A DNA stretch of 22,273 nucleotides from Patescibacteria group bacterium (GCA_018813375.1 JAHJBU010000096.1:1-22273); one strand, 5' to 3'. Positions 1-8,639 are shown, counted from the first letter of the stretch. Translations and numbers: made by a program. Notes: a model not told the origin generated them from the sequence alone.

Positions 1-1
1 A

Positions 2-664
2 TATTCTAAAGTTTTATTGTTATTATCTGGTGTGGCTGGTGGTGGTAAAGATGCTATTCGTGAAAAAATTAGTCAGCTATATCCAAACTCTATCTTTAAA
101 ATTATCACTGCCACCTCAAGAGCACCACGCCAAGAAGAAAAACACGCCATAGATTATTACTTCTATGACACCCAAGCTACTTTTAAAACAGCCATTAATA
201 ACAACGAGCTTTTAGAATGGGTCACACAAGGCAACCGACTATATGGCTTGCCTAAAATTAGTCTAACTGATGCTCTTTTACGCCCTGAGCCAATTATTGT
301 CACTCATGTAGAGATGACCGCCTGGCCTAAAGTCACCAAGTTTATAACCAAGAAACAATTCATAACCAAAAAGGCTGAAGAAAAACTCTTTGTTCTTAGA
401 GTATTTGTAATGCCACACGTCACTTACCAAAAATACGCTCGCGATTGGCTACCAAACATCAGAGATGATTATCAAGCTCGCCTCACTCGTACTCTATGGG
501 AGCTAGCCACCGCTCCCAAACAAGCTGATCTACTAATTAGCAATTTTCATATTGATAATCCCCGTGCCCCATTTTTAGAATGGCAAACCAAGTCTTTACT
601 TAGATTAATCTGGGAAGTCTTGACTCCTAGAGCTAGAGCTAAATTTACAACGCCGTCAAAATAA
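2..664 (+). CDS. Guanylate-kinase-like P-loop nucleotide kinase (5' end cut by window)
   Basis: The frame is open to the left edge, and the residues before the first possible start (TTG at 17) read like the usual first strand before the P-loop, so the gene probably begins outside the window. Visible family marks are the glycine-rich loop SGVAGGGKDAI, the GMP-binding segment SRAPRQEEKHAIDYYF (compare the RxPRxxE...DYxF pattern of guanylate kinases) and LLEWVTQGNRLYGLP, matching the LLEWAxxxxxxYGT segment. Guanylate kinases phosphorylate GMP or dGMP to the diphosphate. The loop is odd: the residues after GK are Asp-Ala, where a Ser or Thr for magnesium is usual. The C-terminal third is not one I can match. 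It is convergent with ftsK. It may be a paralogue with another acceptor rather than the housekeeping Gmk. Confidence 0.72.
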   Translation, partial: YSKVLLLLSGVAGGGKDAIREKISQLYPNSIFKIITATSRAPRQEEKHAIDYYFYDTQATFKTAINNNELLEWVTQGNRLYGLPKISLTDALLRPEPIIVTHVEMTAWPKVTKFITKKQFITKKAEEKLFVLRVFVMPHVTYQKYARDWLPNIRDDYQARLTRTLWELATAPKQADLLISNFHIDNPRAPFLEWQTKSLLRLIWEVLTPRARAKFTTPSK

Positions 665-668
665 TCTC

Positions 669-706
669 AAAAGCTAGGACGCTTGAACCAACACGCTTTG
701 TCCTTT
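669..706. terminator. Weak hairpin between convergent genes
   Basis: AGGAC (676-680) can pair with GTCCT (700-704) across a 19-base loop in the gap between the convergent kinase-like gene and ftsK. There is no clear U-run on either strand, so this is only a possible weak or bidirectional terminator. Confidence 0.2.
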
Positions 707-716
707 AACCCATAAT

Positions 717-2918
717 CTAGTTTTCAACCCGCTCAGGCTGACTAAGATAATTTCTAATGACTTCCATATTTACCTCTCGTGGCTTACTGCCAACATTAGG
801 CCCAACTAATCCTGCATCGTGGAGTTGGTCTAAAATCCGTGCCGCTCGCGCATAACCAACCGACAACCGTCGCTGGATCAATGAAGAGCTAGCTTTATCA
901 TACTGAGCAAATAATTTTACAGCTTCATTAAAAAGTGGATCCACTTCCTTACCAGCTGGTCCAATTTGGGCTCCAACTACCATTCCGGTTTTATATTTAC
1001 TAATAATCTCTTCTTCATAATCTGGCTGTTGGCCTTGAGATTTAAGGAAATCCATTAACTGCTTGGTTTCCTTATCGTTCACATAAGTTCCCTGAATACG
1101 CATTGGTTTAGCTTGAGTAGGCGGAATAAAAAGCATATCTCCCTTGCCTAAAAGTTTCTCTGCACCCGGCTGATCTAAAATTACCCGTGAGTCAGTCATT
1201 GATGAGACATTAAAAGCTACTCTGGCAGGAATATTAGCTTTAATCAAACCAGTAATGATATCTACAGACGGCCGCTGAGTAGATAAAACCAAGTGGATCC
1301 CAACCGCCCGAGCCATCTGAGCAATTCGTGTAATAGCCTCTTCTACCTCTGATGGAGAAAATAGCATTACATCAGCTAATTCATCAATAACAATTACAAT
1401 ACTAGGCATAGCCGCAAAGCCAGCTAATTCATTATAGCCAGCAATGTTCTTCACCCCAACTTCTGCCAATTTCTTATAACGATTTTCCATCTCTACTACT
1501 GACCATTTCAGGGCTGAAATAACTTTCTTAGGATCAACAATCACTGGAGTTAATAAATGCGGAATGCCATTAAAACCAGTTAATTCTACCCTTTTTGGAT
1601 CAATTAAAATAAACTTTACTTCAGCCGGGCTTGCTCTAAACAAAACACTGCATAAGAAACTATTGATTCCCACTGATTTCCCAGATCCAGTCGCACCAGC
1701 TACCAATATATGCGGCATAGCGGCCACATCTACAATCATAGGCTTACCGCTAACATTAATACCCATTGCCCAGGCTAGTTTACTTTTGTGCTTTTTCATC
1801 TGTGGTGCTGAAAGCATAGTCTTTAGCGTCACAAATTCTGCTGCATGGTTAGGTACTTCTATTCCCACTAAAGATCTTCCTGGAATAGGGGCTTCAATTC
1901 TAATTTGACCAGTTGGAGCAGCTAAAGACAGTGCTAAATCAATTGATAAATTAGTAATTCTACTTAACTTAGTTCCTTTAGAAATTTCTAAAGCATATTG
2001 AGTCACCGAAGGTCCATAATTGACCTCCACCACACTAGCTTTAATACCAAAAGAGTCGAGGGTGTTTTCAATAATCTGAGCATTCTCCTTTACATCACCT
2101 CGATCTGCTTCACCACCTCTAGATGAAGACAATAGTGACAGCGGTGGATACTCCCATATCATTTGACGTGTATTAACTGTGGTGTCAGACAATCCTGGGG
2201 GATTATCTCCATCAGCTGGAATAATTGGCGGAGCTTTTCCTTCAACAGCAGTTCCAATTTGGCCATCGTTTTGTTTTTGCGTAGACTGGGCAGTTCCATC
2301 TTCACCCTGGTTGATCTTCATCTCACCTTTTCTACTAAAAGGCAGACTTAACTTAAGCAACTGAAAGCCCTTAGCCTTTTTGATTTCTTTTTCTACTTTT
2401 TGAGTCACTTTTTCTTCCTGTTTCTTTTGTCGTTTTTCTTTCATCTTAAAAAGTCCTTCTACTATTTCTGCAAAAGAAAGCTGGAGCATTATTAATAATC
2501 CAATTATTAAAACTCCAAAAAAAACTACGTAAGCACCTGTGGTTGAAAGAAGTTGAGCAAAATTAACAAATGTTTTTTCACCAATATCACCAGCTTTAAG
2601 AGCTCCCATGCTACCCAACATTAATAAAATTACTCCAAGCAACACATGAGGCTTAGACCACTTCCACTTAGTCTGAAACATAACCAAGCCAGCTGAAATA
2701 AATACAAAAGGTAAAAATAACATGCTAAAGCCTAGTTCACGGATTAAAAATTGATTGACTTTAGCCAAAAGCTGACCTTGACCAGAAAAAGACACTGTCA
2801 CTAACAACCCCAAAACAATCAACGCTGTGCCCGCAATAGAATGTGTGGTTTCTTTTTTAATCTTTAAAACAACAGGTTGTTTCTTTTTGCGTTTTTTATA
2901 TTTTCGTTTTCTTGCCAT
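717..2918 (-). CDS. ftsK: DNA translocase FtsK/SpoIIIE
   Basis: A full-length 733-residue FtsK-type motor that pumps chromosome termini through the closing septum. After a very basic N-terminus (residues 1-22, mostly Lys/Arg) come about four membrane helices (roughly 28-46, 60-82, 90-108, 122-148), a charged linker (150-255), then the motor. Walker A is GATGSGKS at about 408-415, Walker B ends in VIDELAD at about 510-516, and the STQRPS motif follows at about 546-551. The C-terminal 60 residues (IQRRLSVGYARAARILDQL onward) are the winged-helix gamma domain that reads orienting DNA sequences. The linker is short compared with E. coli FtsK and closer to SpoIIIE. It lies 12 bases after the RNase J gene and is probably its co-transcribed last cistron. 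Confidence 0.96.
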   Translation of the reverse strand: MARKRKYKKRKKKQPVVLKIKKETTHSIAGTALIVLGLLVTVSFSGQGQLLAKVNQFLIRELGFSMLFLPFVFISAGLVMFQTKWKWSKPHVLLGVILLMLGSMGALKAGDIGEKTFVNFAQLLSTTGAYVVFFGVLIIGLLIMLQLSFAEIVEGLFKMKEKRQKKQEEKVTQKVEKEIKKAKGFQLLKLSLPFSRKGEMKINQGEDGTAQSTQKQNDGQIGTAVEGKAPPIIPADGDNPPGLSDTTVNTRQMIWEYPPLSLLSSSRGGEADRGDVKENAQIIENTLDSFGIKASVVEVNYGPSVTQYALEISKGTKLSRITNLSIDLALSLAAPTGQIRIEAPIPGRSLVGIEVPNHAAEFVTLKTMLSAPQMKKHKSKLAWAMGINVSGKPMIVDVAAMPHILVAGATGSGKSVGINSFLCSVLFRASPAEVKFILIDPKRVELTGFNGIPHLLTPVIVDPKKVISALKWSVVEMENRYKKLAEVGVKNIAGYNELAGFAAMPSIVIVIDELADVMLFSPSEVEEAITRIAQMARAVGIHLVLSTQRPSVDIITGLIKANIPARVAFNVSSMTDSRVILDQPGAEKLLGKGDMLFIPPTQAKPMRIQGTYVNDKETKQLMDFLKSQGQQPDYEEEIISKYKTGMVVGAQIGPAGKEVDPLFNEAVKLFAQYDKASSSLIQRRLSVGYARAARILDQLHDAGLVGPNVGSKPREVNMEVIRNYLSQPERVEN

Positions 2919-2930
2919 AAGAACTTTGAA

Positions 2931-4601
2931 TTATCTTACTTCGTATATAACCGGCACAATAAGTGGCTCGCGCTGAATAATTTTATAAAGTTTTTTACTC
3001 AGACGCCTATCAATAGCCTGCTTAAATTTATAATCAGAAATGTCGCCCTTAAGACTATTAATAATCTTAGCGGTTTCATCTTTAATAAACTTAATTACTT
3101 CATCTGCTTCTTTCATAAATACAAACCCGCGAGAAACAACTAGCATGTTGAGTAAATCTAAACGACCCTTAATTTTAGGGATAACTAAAACAATAATACC
3201 AGCTTCTCCCAGAGCTCGTCTATCTGATAGTACTACCGGTCCTACATCGCCAATTCCCTTCCCATCCACCATGCGTGGCCTTACTTCAAAGCTATTCTTA
3301 ATTTTAACTTGCCCATTTACAAAAGAAACTACATCGCCATCATCTGGGAGTAAAACCTGCTGATCTTTGATCCCCAAAGGCGCAGTCACAAATTCCACAA
3401 ACTTAAGCCTATGTCTATCAGCTCCACCAATAGGCATAACATATTTTGGTGAAATTAAATCTACTAAGTCTTTTTGCTCTGGTGCGCTAGCATGACCAGA
3501 TTGATGCAAATTAGGCATAATTGCAGGATATAACACTCTGACTCGATTTCGAGAAAGCTCATCAATCGCCCCAAAATAATTTAGCTCATTGCCTGGAATT
3601 GGACCTGCTGAGAACACCACTAAGTCATGGGGGTTGATTCTAATCAAGCGATGGTCGCCAAAGATAGCTCTCATCATCGATGAACCTTCCTGACCTTGAC
3701 TGCCAGCAATAATCACACATAACTCTTCATCGCGATAGTCATCAATATCCCGTTTATCGATTAAAGTCTCTCTAGAGATATCTAATTTACCCAACTCGAG
3801 TGCAGTTTCCACATTTTGTTCTACACTGCGACCAATAAAAACTACTTTGCGTTGATGTTTTTTAGCTGCATTTACAGCCTGTTGAATCCTATGGATATGT
3901 GAGCTCATCAGGGTAATAACAAACTTACCCTGAGTTTGTGCCATAGCTTTTTCAATTGCTGGACCAGTAGTTGATTCTGAAAGAGTGCGTTCTGATTTTT
4001 CTACCCGCAAACAATCAATTAGCATGCACAATACGCCTTTTTTTCCAATCTCTTGAATTGAATCTAGATCTGTTTTAACCCCATCAACGGGATGATCATC
4101 GAGCTTAAAATCAGTGCCGTGATAAATTATTCCTTCTGGAGTCTCTATAGTAAAATGCTTAGTGTCTGGAACAGAGTGAGTAACAGCATACGGGGTCACT
4201 TTAAAATATTGACCAACATCAAATGTTTTCTTGTCCTTAATCACTGTTATTTCACGTTTAGCTCCACCGTCATCACCCATTCGTTGCTTAGCAAAACCAG
4301 CTGTTAGGGGAGAAGCATAGATTGGAAAATCATTTGGTAATTCTGGCAAAATATAAGCAGTAGCTGCAATATGATCATCATGACCATGGGTGAGTAGCAT
4401 GCCAACAATTTTTTTACCTTGTTCTATCAACCGAAGTAAATAATATATATCGGGAATTAAAATATCTATCCCTGGCATATATCTATCTGGGAAACCAATC
4501 CCACAATCAACAATCAAGATTTCTTGATCATAAATATACAAATACATGTTTTGGGTAACCTTACCCATCCCACCAAGGGGAACGATTTCTAATTTAGACA
4601 T
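2931..4601 (-). CDS. rnj: Ribonuclease J
   Basis: A 556-residue metallo-beta-lactamase/beta-CASP nuclease of the RNase J family, which combines endonuclease and 5'-3' exonuclease activity in mRNA decay and rRNA maturation. The zinc motif is THGHDDH at about residues 71-77. The later histidine in VTHSVPDT, the aspartate in GTDFKLD and the SGHAS motif of the beta-CASP part are all present, so it should be active. The C-terminal domain is the usual length. The start at 4601 gives MSKLEIVPLGGMGK, the expected N-terminus. An AAGG lies about 12 bases upstream, a little far for a good ribosome site. A possible -10 TATACT lies in the 51-base gap after the Lon-like gene, with only a poor -35, so it could have some expression of its own. 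PNPase, a second RNA-decay enzyme, is also in this window. Confidence 0.95.
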   Translation of the reverse strand: MSKLEIVPLGGMGKVTQNMYLYIYDQEILIVDCGIGFPDRYMPGIDILIPDIYYLLRLIEQGKKIVGMLLTHGHDDHIAATAYILPELPNDFPIYASPLTAGFAKQRMGDDGGAKREITVIKDKKTFDVGQYFKVTPYAVTHSVPDTKHFTIETPEGIIYHGTDFKLDDHPVDGVKTDLDSIQEIGKKGVLCMLIDCLRVEKSERTLSESTTGPAIEKAMAQTQGKFVITLMSSHIHRIQQAVNAAKKHQRKVVFIGRSVEQNVETALELGKLDISRETLIDKRDIDDYRDEELCVIIAGSQGQEGSSMMRAIFGDHRLIRINPHDLVVFSAGPIPGNELNYFGAIDELSRNRVRVLYPAIMPNLHQSGHASAPEQKDLVDLISPKYVMPIGGADRHRLKFVEFVTAPLGIKDQQVLLPDDGDVVSFVNGQVKIKNSFEVRPRMVDGKGIGDVGPVVLSDRRALGEAGIIVLVIPKIKGRLDLLNMLVVSRGFVFMKEADEVIKFIKDETAKIINSLKGDISDYKFKQAIDRRLSKKLYKIIQREPLIVPVIYEVR

Positions 4602-4652
4602 AATAAAAATAACCTTTCTAAGTCAATAATTCGTCTAGTATATCTTAACAGA

Positions 4653-5711
4653 TCAATACTGTGGAAGGAAAATTTTAGCATTTTCTTTAGTAATAATCAC
4701 CTCCGAATAACCTTTTTCCACAATAATTCTAGCTGATTTACGCACTGCGCCCTTAAGATTTCGCTGTAGTGTTCTAATCCCTGCATCAAAACCAAGTGGT
4801 CGCACCATCTGTGGCCAAACATCATCCAGAATAATAAATTGTCCCTCCTTAAGACTTGCTTCTTTTAATAACTGAGGCAAGAGATAATCCTTAGCAATTT
4901 TAATTTTTTCTTCGTCAGTATATGAAGGCATGCTGATTTTTTCCATACGATCTAAAACTGCAGTAGAGATATCACGAGTGTTGTTGCAGGTAGCAATAAA
5001 AATTGCCTGAGATAAATCAAATGGATAATCAATATAATCATCTACAAACTTATTATTCTGAGCTGGATCTAAAAGCTCAATTAATACACCCATAATATCA
5101 GCATTGGCTTCCTTGGTAACCCGGTCAATCTCATCTAATAAAATCACTGGGTTTCTAACCCCAGCCTCACAAACACCCCTCACCACTCTTCCTGGCTCTG
5201 AACCAAGAATTAAGCGCGAGTTTCCTCGTAAATCTTTAGCACTACCCATGCCACCAAATGGAATACGCACTAGCTTACGCTCAAGTGCTTCGGCTAGAGA
5301 AAAGGCAAACGTAGTTTTACCGGTACCCACCAAACCAACCAGTAATAAAATCGGAGCCCGAAACTCACTGCCTGAGTCTTGCGTTTGGCGCAAATTAAGA
5401 ACAGAAACATATTCTAAAAAACGGTCTTTAACATCATCCATGCCATAATGATGCTTATCAAAAATCTCCTTAGTGAGAGCGATATCTAGTCTATCATTGG
5501 TAGTCTTTTTCCAAGGAATTTTTAAAACCCACTCGATATATTTGCTAACTTTTTCGTACTTTTCATCATAACTACCAAGCTCTACTGATCGCTCTAGAGC
5601 CACAATATCTTTTGAAACCTTGCGATGCATCTCGTCTGGCAACTGAGATTGTGCCACGCGATTTTTAAGATCTTGAATCTCTTGCTGGAGGACTTGACGA
5701 TAATCAGACAT
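4653..5711 (-). CDS. Lon-type AAA+ ATPase lacking the protease domain
   Basis: This 352-residue protein matches only the middle of Lon protease. Residues 1-70 are a charged helical region ending in VSKYIEWVLKIPWKK, corresponding to the Lon segment just before the ATPase. The AAA+ core follows: Walker A GLVGTGKT (126-133, with the usual GPPG changed to GLVG), GGMGSAKDLRGN, Walker B VILLDEID (189-196), LLDPAQNNKFVDDYID, sensor FIATCNN (238-244), the Arg of LDRMEKI and the sensor-2 Arg of AGIRTLQR. It ends right after the alpha-helical lid, so both the N-terminal substrate domain and the Ser-Lys protease domain are absent. Only 51 bases separate it from RNase J, so no protease remnant follows. 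It is probably an unfoldase or remodeller with an unknown partner. It lies 18 bases after the sugar kinase. Confidence 0.9.
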   Translation of the reverse strand: MSDYRQVLQQEIQDLKNRVAQSQLPDEMHRKVSKDIVALERSVELGSYDEKYEKVSKYIEWVLKIPWKKTTNDRLDIALTKEIFDKHHYGMDDVKDRFLEYVSVLNLRQTQDSGSEFRAPILLLVGLVGTGKTTFAFSLAEALERKLVRIPFGGMGSAKDLRGNSRLILGSEPGRVVRGVCEAGVRNPVILLDEIDRVTKEANADIMGVLIELLDPAQNNKFVDDYIDYPFDLSQAIFIATCNNTRDISTAVLDRMEKISMPSYTDEEKIKIAKDYLLPQLLKEASLKEGQFIILDDVWPQMVRPLGFDAGIRTLQRNLKGAVRKSARIIVEKGYSEVIITKENAKIFLPQY

Positions 5712-5729
5712 AAGACAGGATAAACTCTA

Positions 5730-6662
5730 TTATACAGCTTTCTCTAATTGATCTCTGGTCAATAATCCATCTTTAGCACCAATTTTCTCAATAACACTAG
5801 CAGCATTTTTCTTTCCCCAGAGAATTTGATTTTTTAAACCACGACCATTTAAAATTGCAGATACATAACCCACTGCAAAGCTATCTCCAGCGCCTGTGCC
5901 ATCTATAACTTTGGTTGCCAAACCCTCATATTCATCTGGATTAATTCCGCCTGCGTGATAGACTTTCCCGCCTTTTTCACTGTTTGTTACCACAATCTGC
6001 TGGCATTGCTGATGTAACTGATTATGAACCGGAGCCAAATTCTGCCATTCTTTTTGATTTACAAATAAGACTACGATAGATAAACCAACTAAGCTAAATT
6101 GACCTGAATTTAATAATTTAATTTCTGCATTGCCGGGATTCCAAGAAAGCTGGCGTTTACTCCGGTTAACTACTGCAAAAATCTTACGTAGAGCATCTAT
6201 CTGCCCAGAAATACTAGACAAATGAATCCACTTAGCTTGACTCAATACATGTTCGGGAATATCTCGTTCATCCAACATCGAAGCTGCGCCTCGATGTACC
6301 ATTATTGTTCTTCCACCATTTGGAGCTGATAAAATAATACTACCCCCAGTTTCTTCCTTTCGCTCACTAATAAGTAGAGAAGTATCAACGCCCTCCTGTT
6401 TAAAATCATTAAGCACCACCTGAGCCCAAACATCTACTCCTAGCTCTGCCACCACACCGGTTTTAAATCCCATCCGGGAGAAGCCAACCGCGGTATTACT
6501 TCCTCCACCACCTGTAGTGACCTTAAAGCTATCAACTTCAATTTTTTCATCATATTGCTCACACAACCACAAACCTCCAGATGTCTCTTTTTTGAGTGCA
6601 AAATTATTAGAATTAATAAAAATATCTACCAAAGCTGAGCCAATAGTAATTACATCATGCAT
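5730..6662 (-). CDS. PfkB/ribokinase-family sugar kinase
   Basis: A 310-residue carbohydrate or nucleoside kinase of the ribokinase fold. The N-terminal VITIGSALVDIFI and the GGGGSNTAVGFSRMG motif (51-65) are the substrate-side signature. DGTGAGDSF (254-262) is the PfkB signature, whose Asp260 is the catalytic base and whose glycines form the anion hole. The protein should phosphorylate a sugar or nucleoside hydroxyl with ATP; the substrate cannot be read from sequence. Its neighbours (RpiB, epimerase-like) suggest a pentose or related sugar phosphate. The start codon overlaps the end of the LOG-family gene by eight bases, so the two are translationally coupled. Confidence 0.92.
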   Translation of the reverse strand: MHDVITIGSALVDIFINSNNFALKKETSGGLWLCEQYDEKIEVDSFKVTTGGGGSNTAVGFSRMGFKTGVVAELGVDVWAQVVLNDFKQEGVDTSLLISERKEETGGSIILSAPNGGRTIMVHRGAASMLDERDIPEHVLSQAKWIHLSSISGQIDALRKIFAVVNRSKRQLSWNPGNAEIKLLNSGQFSLVGLSIVVLFVNQKEWQNLAPVHNQLHQQCQQIVVTNSEKGGKVYHAGGINPDEYEGLATKVIDGTGAGDSFAVGYVSAILNGRGLKNQILWGKKNAASVIEKIGAKDGLLTRDQLEKAV

Positions 6663-7317
6663 CCTGAGCCTCTCCTGTTTCTTTTTTTTCCAATTTTTCT
6701 AAACGAGGCAAACCACATCTTTCCTCTAGCTCTTGTTCAAACTCATTTAGAGCTTGGATCATCTCTTCTTCATTTTTGACGATTTTATAGACTTTCTTTT
6801 CTTTCTCGCCAATAAAAAAATACTTATCAATAATATGCATAACTTCATGCCAAAATTCTCCATATAAAATTAAAGGTTTGTGATTACCATAATAAAGATG
6901 TGCCAATAACCAAGCTGTGCTCCATTCGCTTAACGTCCCAGTTCCACCTTGAAAAATAACAAAAGCATCAGCATAATTAATTAACCCAAACATGCGCTCA
7001 ATGTAATTAGCAGTTTTTATTTCTTTATCTGCGTTATTTTCCCCATCACGACCTTCAAACTCAGGCATATCCTTAGGATAAAAAGTAATAGCAATGGTTT
7101 CCCCACCAGCAGCCTCTGCACCAGCGGTAGCTGCAGCCATCACTCCAGGACCACCACCATCTACAACCACTTTATCATGATAGGCCAAATATCGAGCAAC
7201 ATTAAAAGCTTCTTGATACAAGGGATGTTTTTCATCTACATCCGCACTCCCAAAAATAGCCACACAACGAATGCTGGAGTGAACTTGTTGTGGTGGAATG
7301 TTGATTTGAGTTCGCAT
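6655..7317 (-). CDS. LOG-family (lysine decarboxylase-like fold) protein
   Basis: A 220-residue Rossmann-fold protein of the LOG family. It has an IFGSADVDEKHPLYQEA start, a VVDGGGPGVMAAATAGAEA segment (the GGGxxGxM motif) and FQGGTGTLSEWS (the PGGxGTxxE motif, with Gln in place of Pro). Many relatives hydrolyse nucleoside 5'-monophosphates to base and ribose 5-phosphate, as the cytokinin-activating LOG enzymes do. That would fit a place beside RpiB and a ribulose-phosphate-epimerase-like protein, but this link is inference. Residues 180-220 are a charged helical tail with little similarity to anything I know. It follows the epimerase-like gene after nine bases. Confidence 0.88.
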   Translation of the reverse strand: MRTQINIPPQQVHSSIRCVAIFGSADVDEKHPLYQEAFNVARYLAYHDKVVVDGGGPGVMAAATAGAEAAGGETIAITFYPKDMPEFEGRDGENNADKEIKTANYIERMFGLINYADAFVIFQGGTGTLSEWSTAWLLAHLYYGNHKPLILYGEFWHEVMHIIDKYFFIGEKEKKVYKIVKNEEEMIQALNEFEQELEERCGLPRLEKLEKKETGEAQDA

Positions 7318-7326
7318 ACTTCTAGT

Positions 7327-8001
7327 TTAATCTGTGCCTGCCTGCTCAATCAACTGGGAGTATTTAATAATTGACCCCACTGGATCATCAGATTTCCAAA
7401 AACCACTCCCAACTGTTACTCCGCCAATTTTATTTTTCAACAGTTGATTTAGTTGTTCTTTTTTAACTCCACCATCGATAATAATTTCTAGATCGTGATT
7501 GATTAACTGCTGACGAATTTCTGTTATTTTCTCCAGAGCATTTTGATTAAACTCTTGACCCTGAAAACCATATTTAATTGTCATTAACTGCACAATGTCT
7601 AATTCTGGCCAACTCTCTGGATCAATGGCTTCTACTGGAGTATATAAATCAAGCGACAGACCAGCTTTCCAAGTATGTTTTTTGACCTCTTGAAAAAACT
7701 CTCCTTGACTACTCATTCTTTCTACCTGAGCAATAATTGCTCGTACTGGCAAATGTTCTTTAAGTGGCACCATTTCTTGAACAAAATCTATCGGCTCCTG
7801 CGTCATTAGGTGAAAGTCTAAGCGTAGCTCACCATAATCTACTTGAATTAAATCTGAGGGGGTTAGGGTAAAATTATCAGCAAAATAACCATCAATAATA
7901 TCTATTTGAATTACCTCAACTACTTGGCTCTGGGCAATCCAAGTCAATTGTTTTTTAAACTCAATCAATGATGATGTGAGGATACTAGGATAAAGATTCA
8001 T
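7327..8001 (-). CDS. rpe: Ribulose-phosphate 3-epimerase-like TIM barrel
   Basis: A 224-residue protein with the Rpe layout: PSILTSSL near the N-terminus, IQIDIIDGYFADNFTLTP (31-48), LDFHLMTQEP (61-70), MTIKYGFQGQEF (140-151) and IIDGGV (174-179), then GSGFW. Rpe interconverts ribulose 5-phosphate and xylulose 5-phosphate. Of the expected metal ligands, Asp34, His64 and Asp176 are there, but the first His (HxDxMDG) is Gln32. The NPGFGGQ loop is KYGFQGQ. It is therefore divergent and may have altered metal use, another sugar-phosphate substrate, or reduced activity. It overlaps rpiB by 17 bases, the longest overlap in this operon, which supports co-expression. I assign family with confidence and exact reaction with less. 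Confidence 0.82.
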   Translation of the reverse strand: MNLYPSILTSSLIEFKKQLTWIAQSQVVEVIQIDIIDGYFADNFTLTPSDLIQVDYGELRLDFHLMTQEPIDFVQEMVPLKEHLPVRAIIAQVERMSSQGEFFQEVKKHTWKAGLSLDLYTPVEAIDPESWPELDIVQLMTIKYGFQGQEFNQNALEKITEIRQQLINHDLEIIIDGGVKKEQLNQLLKNKIGGVTVGSGFWKSDDPVGSIIKYSQLIEQAGTD

Positions 8002-8434
8002 AATCAGTTATTTTTTTTAGCCGGCGCAAAAAACGCTCTTTTGGCTCAAATTGGACAGTAATAAAAGCAGTAATCATTTCTTGAGTTACTTCTAAAGAAC
8101 AGTAGTCTGAAGAAACTGCTAGTACATTTAAATTATCGTGTTTACGAGCATGACGAACTTCATCCACATTGATGCCCGTTGAAGCCCTGATGCCCCTAAC
8201 TTTATTAGCTGCAATATTAACACCTACCCCAGAACCACAAATTACAATTCCCCTTGAATCAGGATTTAGCGAAACTCTGTGTGCTACCTTAAAAGCAAAA
8301 TCTGAAAAATCATCATCGGGGTCATAAATAGCATTGCCACAATCAATTACCTCAAAACCTTGATTTTGCAACCAAGTCCGGAGTTGTTCTTTTAGCTCAA
8401 ATCCTCGATGATCAGCGCCTAAATAAATTTTCAT
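7985..8434 (-). CDS. rpiB: Ribose 5-phosphate isomerase B
   Basis: A 149-residue RpiB/LacAB-type isomerase that interconverts ribose 5-phosphate and ribulose 5-phosphate. The N-terminus MKIYLGADHRGFELK is typical. The active-site segment is VICGSGVGVNIAANKVRGIRA-like with the catalytic Cys (about residue 66), and ARKHDNLNVLA corresponds to the ARxHNxANVL motif. Length is normal for the family. It is the first gene of the seven-gene minus-strand string and has a good upstream promoter plus a leader hairpin that partly covers its Shine-Dalgarno site. Its product would feed the epimerase-like protein encoded next. Confidence 0.94.
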   Translation of the reverse strand: MKIYLGADHRGFELKEQLRTWLQNQGFEVIDCGNAIYDPDDDFSDFAFKVAHRVSLNPDSRGIVICGSGVGVNIAANKVRGIRASTGINVDEVRHARKHDNLNVLAVSSDYCSLEVTQEMITAFITVQFEPKERFLRRLKKITDYESLS

Positions 8435-8443
8435 ATTACGGAC

Positions 8444-8468
8444 CCTGCTTTTTCAAGTAAAACGCAGG
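8444..8468 (-). promoter_or_regulatory. Leader hairpin overlapping the rpiB ribosome site
   Basis: In the minus-strand leader, CCTGC (8464-8468) pairs with GCAGG (8444-8448). After a G.A mismatch, TTTT pairs with AAAA, closing a 5-base loop. The only Shine-Dalgarno-like bases (CAGGG, ending 8 bases before the ATG) lie partly in this stem, so folding could limit translation of rpiB. Confidence 0.4.
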
Positions 8469-8505
8469 AAAAGTAGCTGGTACGTAAAATGCTGTGCATG
8501 TATTA

Positions 8506-8533
8506 ATCATATCAGGGGTTGATGATGGATCAA
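8506..8533 (-). promoter_or_regulatory. Promoter of the rpiB-to-ftsK operon
   Basis: On the minus strand, TTGATC (8528-8533) and TATGAT (8506-8511) are separated by 16 bases. This is a 4/6 and 5/6 match to the -35 and -10 consensus. The expected leader is about 65 bases. It is the best candidate driver of the seven downstream genes. Confidence 0.5.
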
Positions 8534-8583
8534 AGGTTAATTAAATTTTGTGGGTTAAAGTTTGTGGATTAAGGGAAAATTTG

Positions 8584-8618
8584 TAACAAAAAACCCCTGG
8601 TTTATTGCCAAGGGTTTT
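8584..8618 (-). terminator. Rho-independent terminator after the 72-residue gene
   Basis: AAAACCC (8590-8596) pairs with GGGTTTT (8612-8618), then after one mismatch TGG pairs with CCA around a 7-base loop. Read on the minus strand the stem is followed by a run of six T, just past the stop codon at 8640. The flanking T-rich sequence on the plus strand makes it partly bidirectional. Confidence 0.75.
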
Positions 8619-8639
8619 CTGAATTTTGTGTAAAAAATT

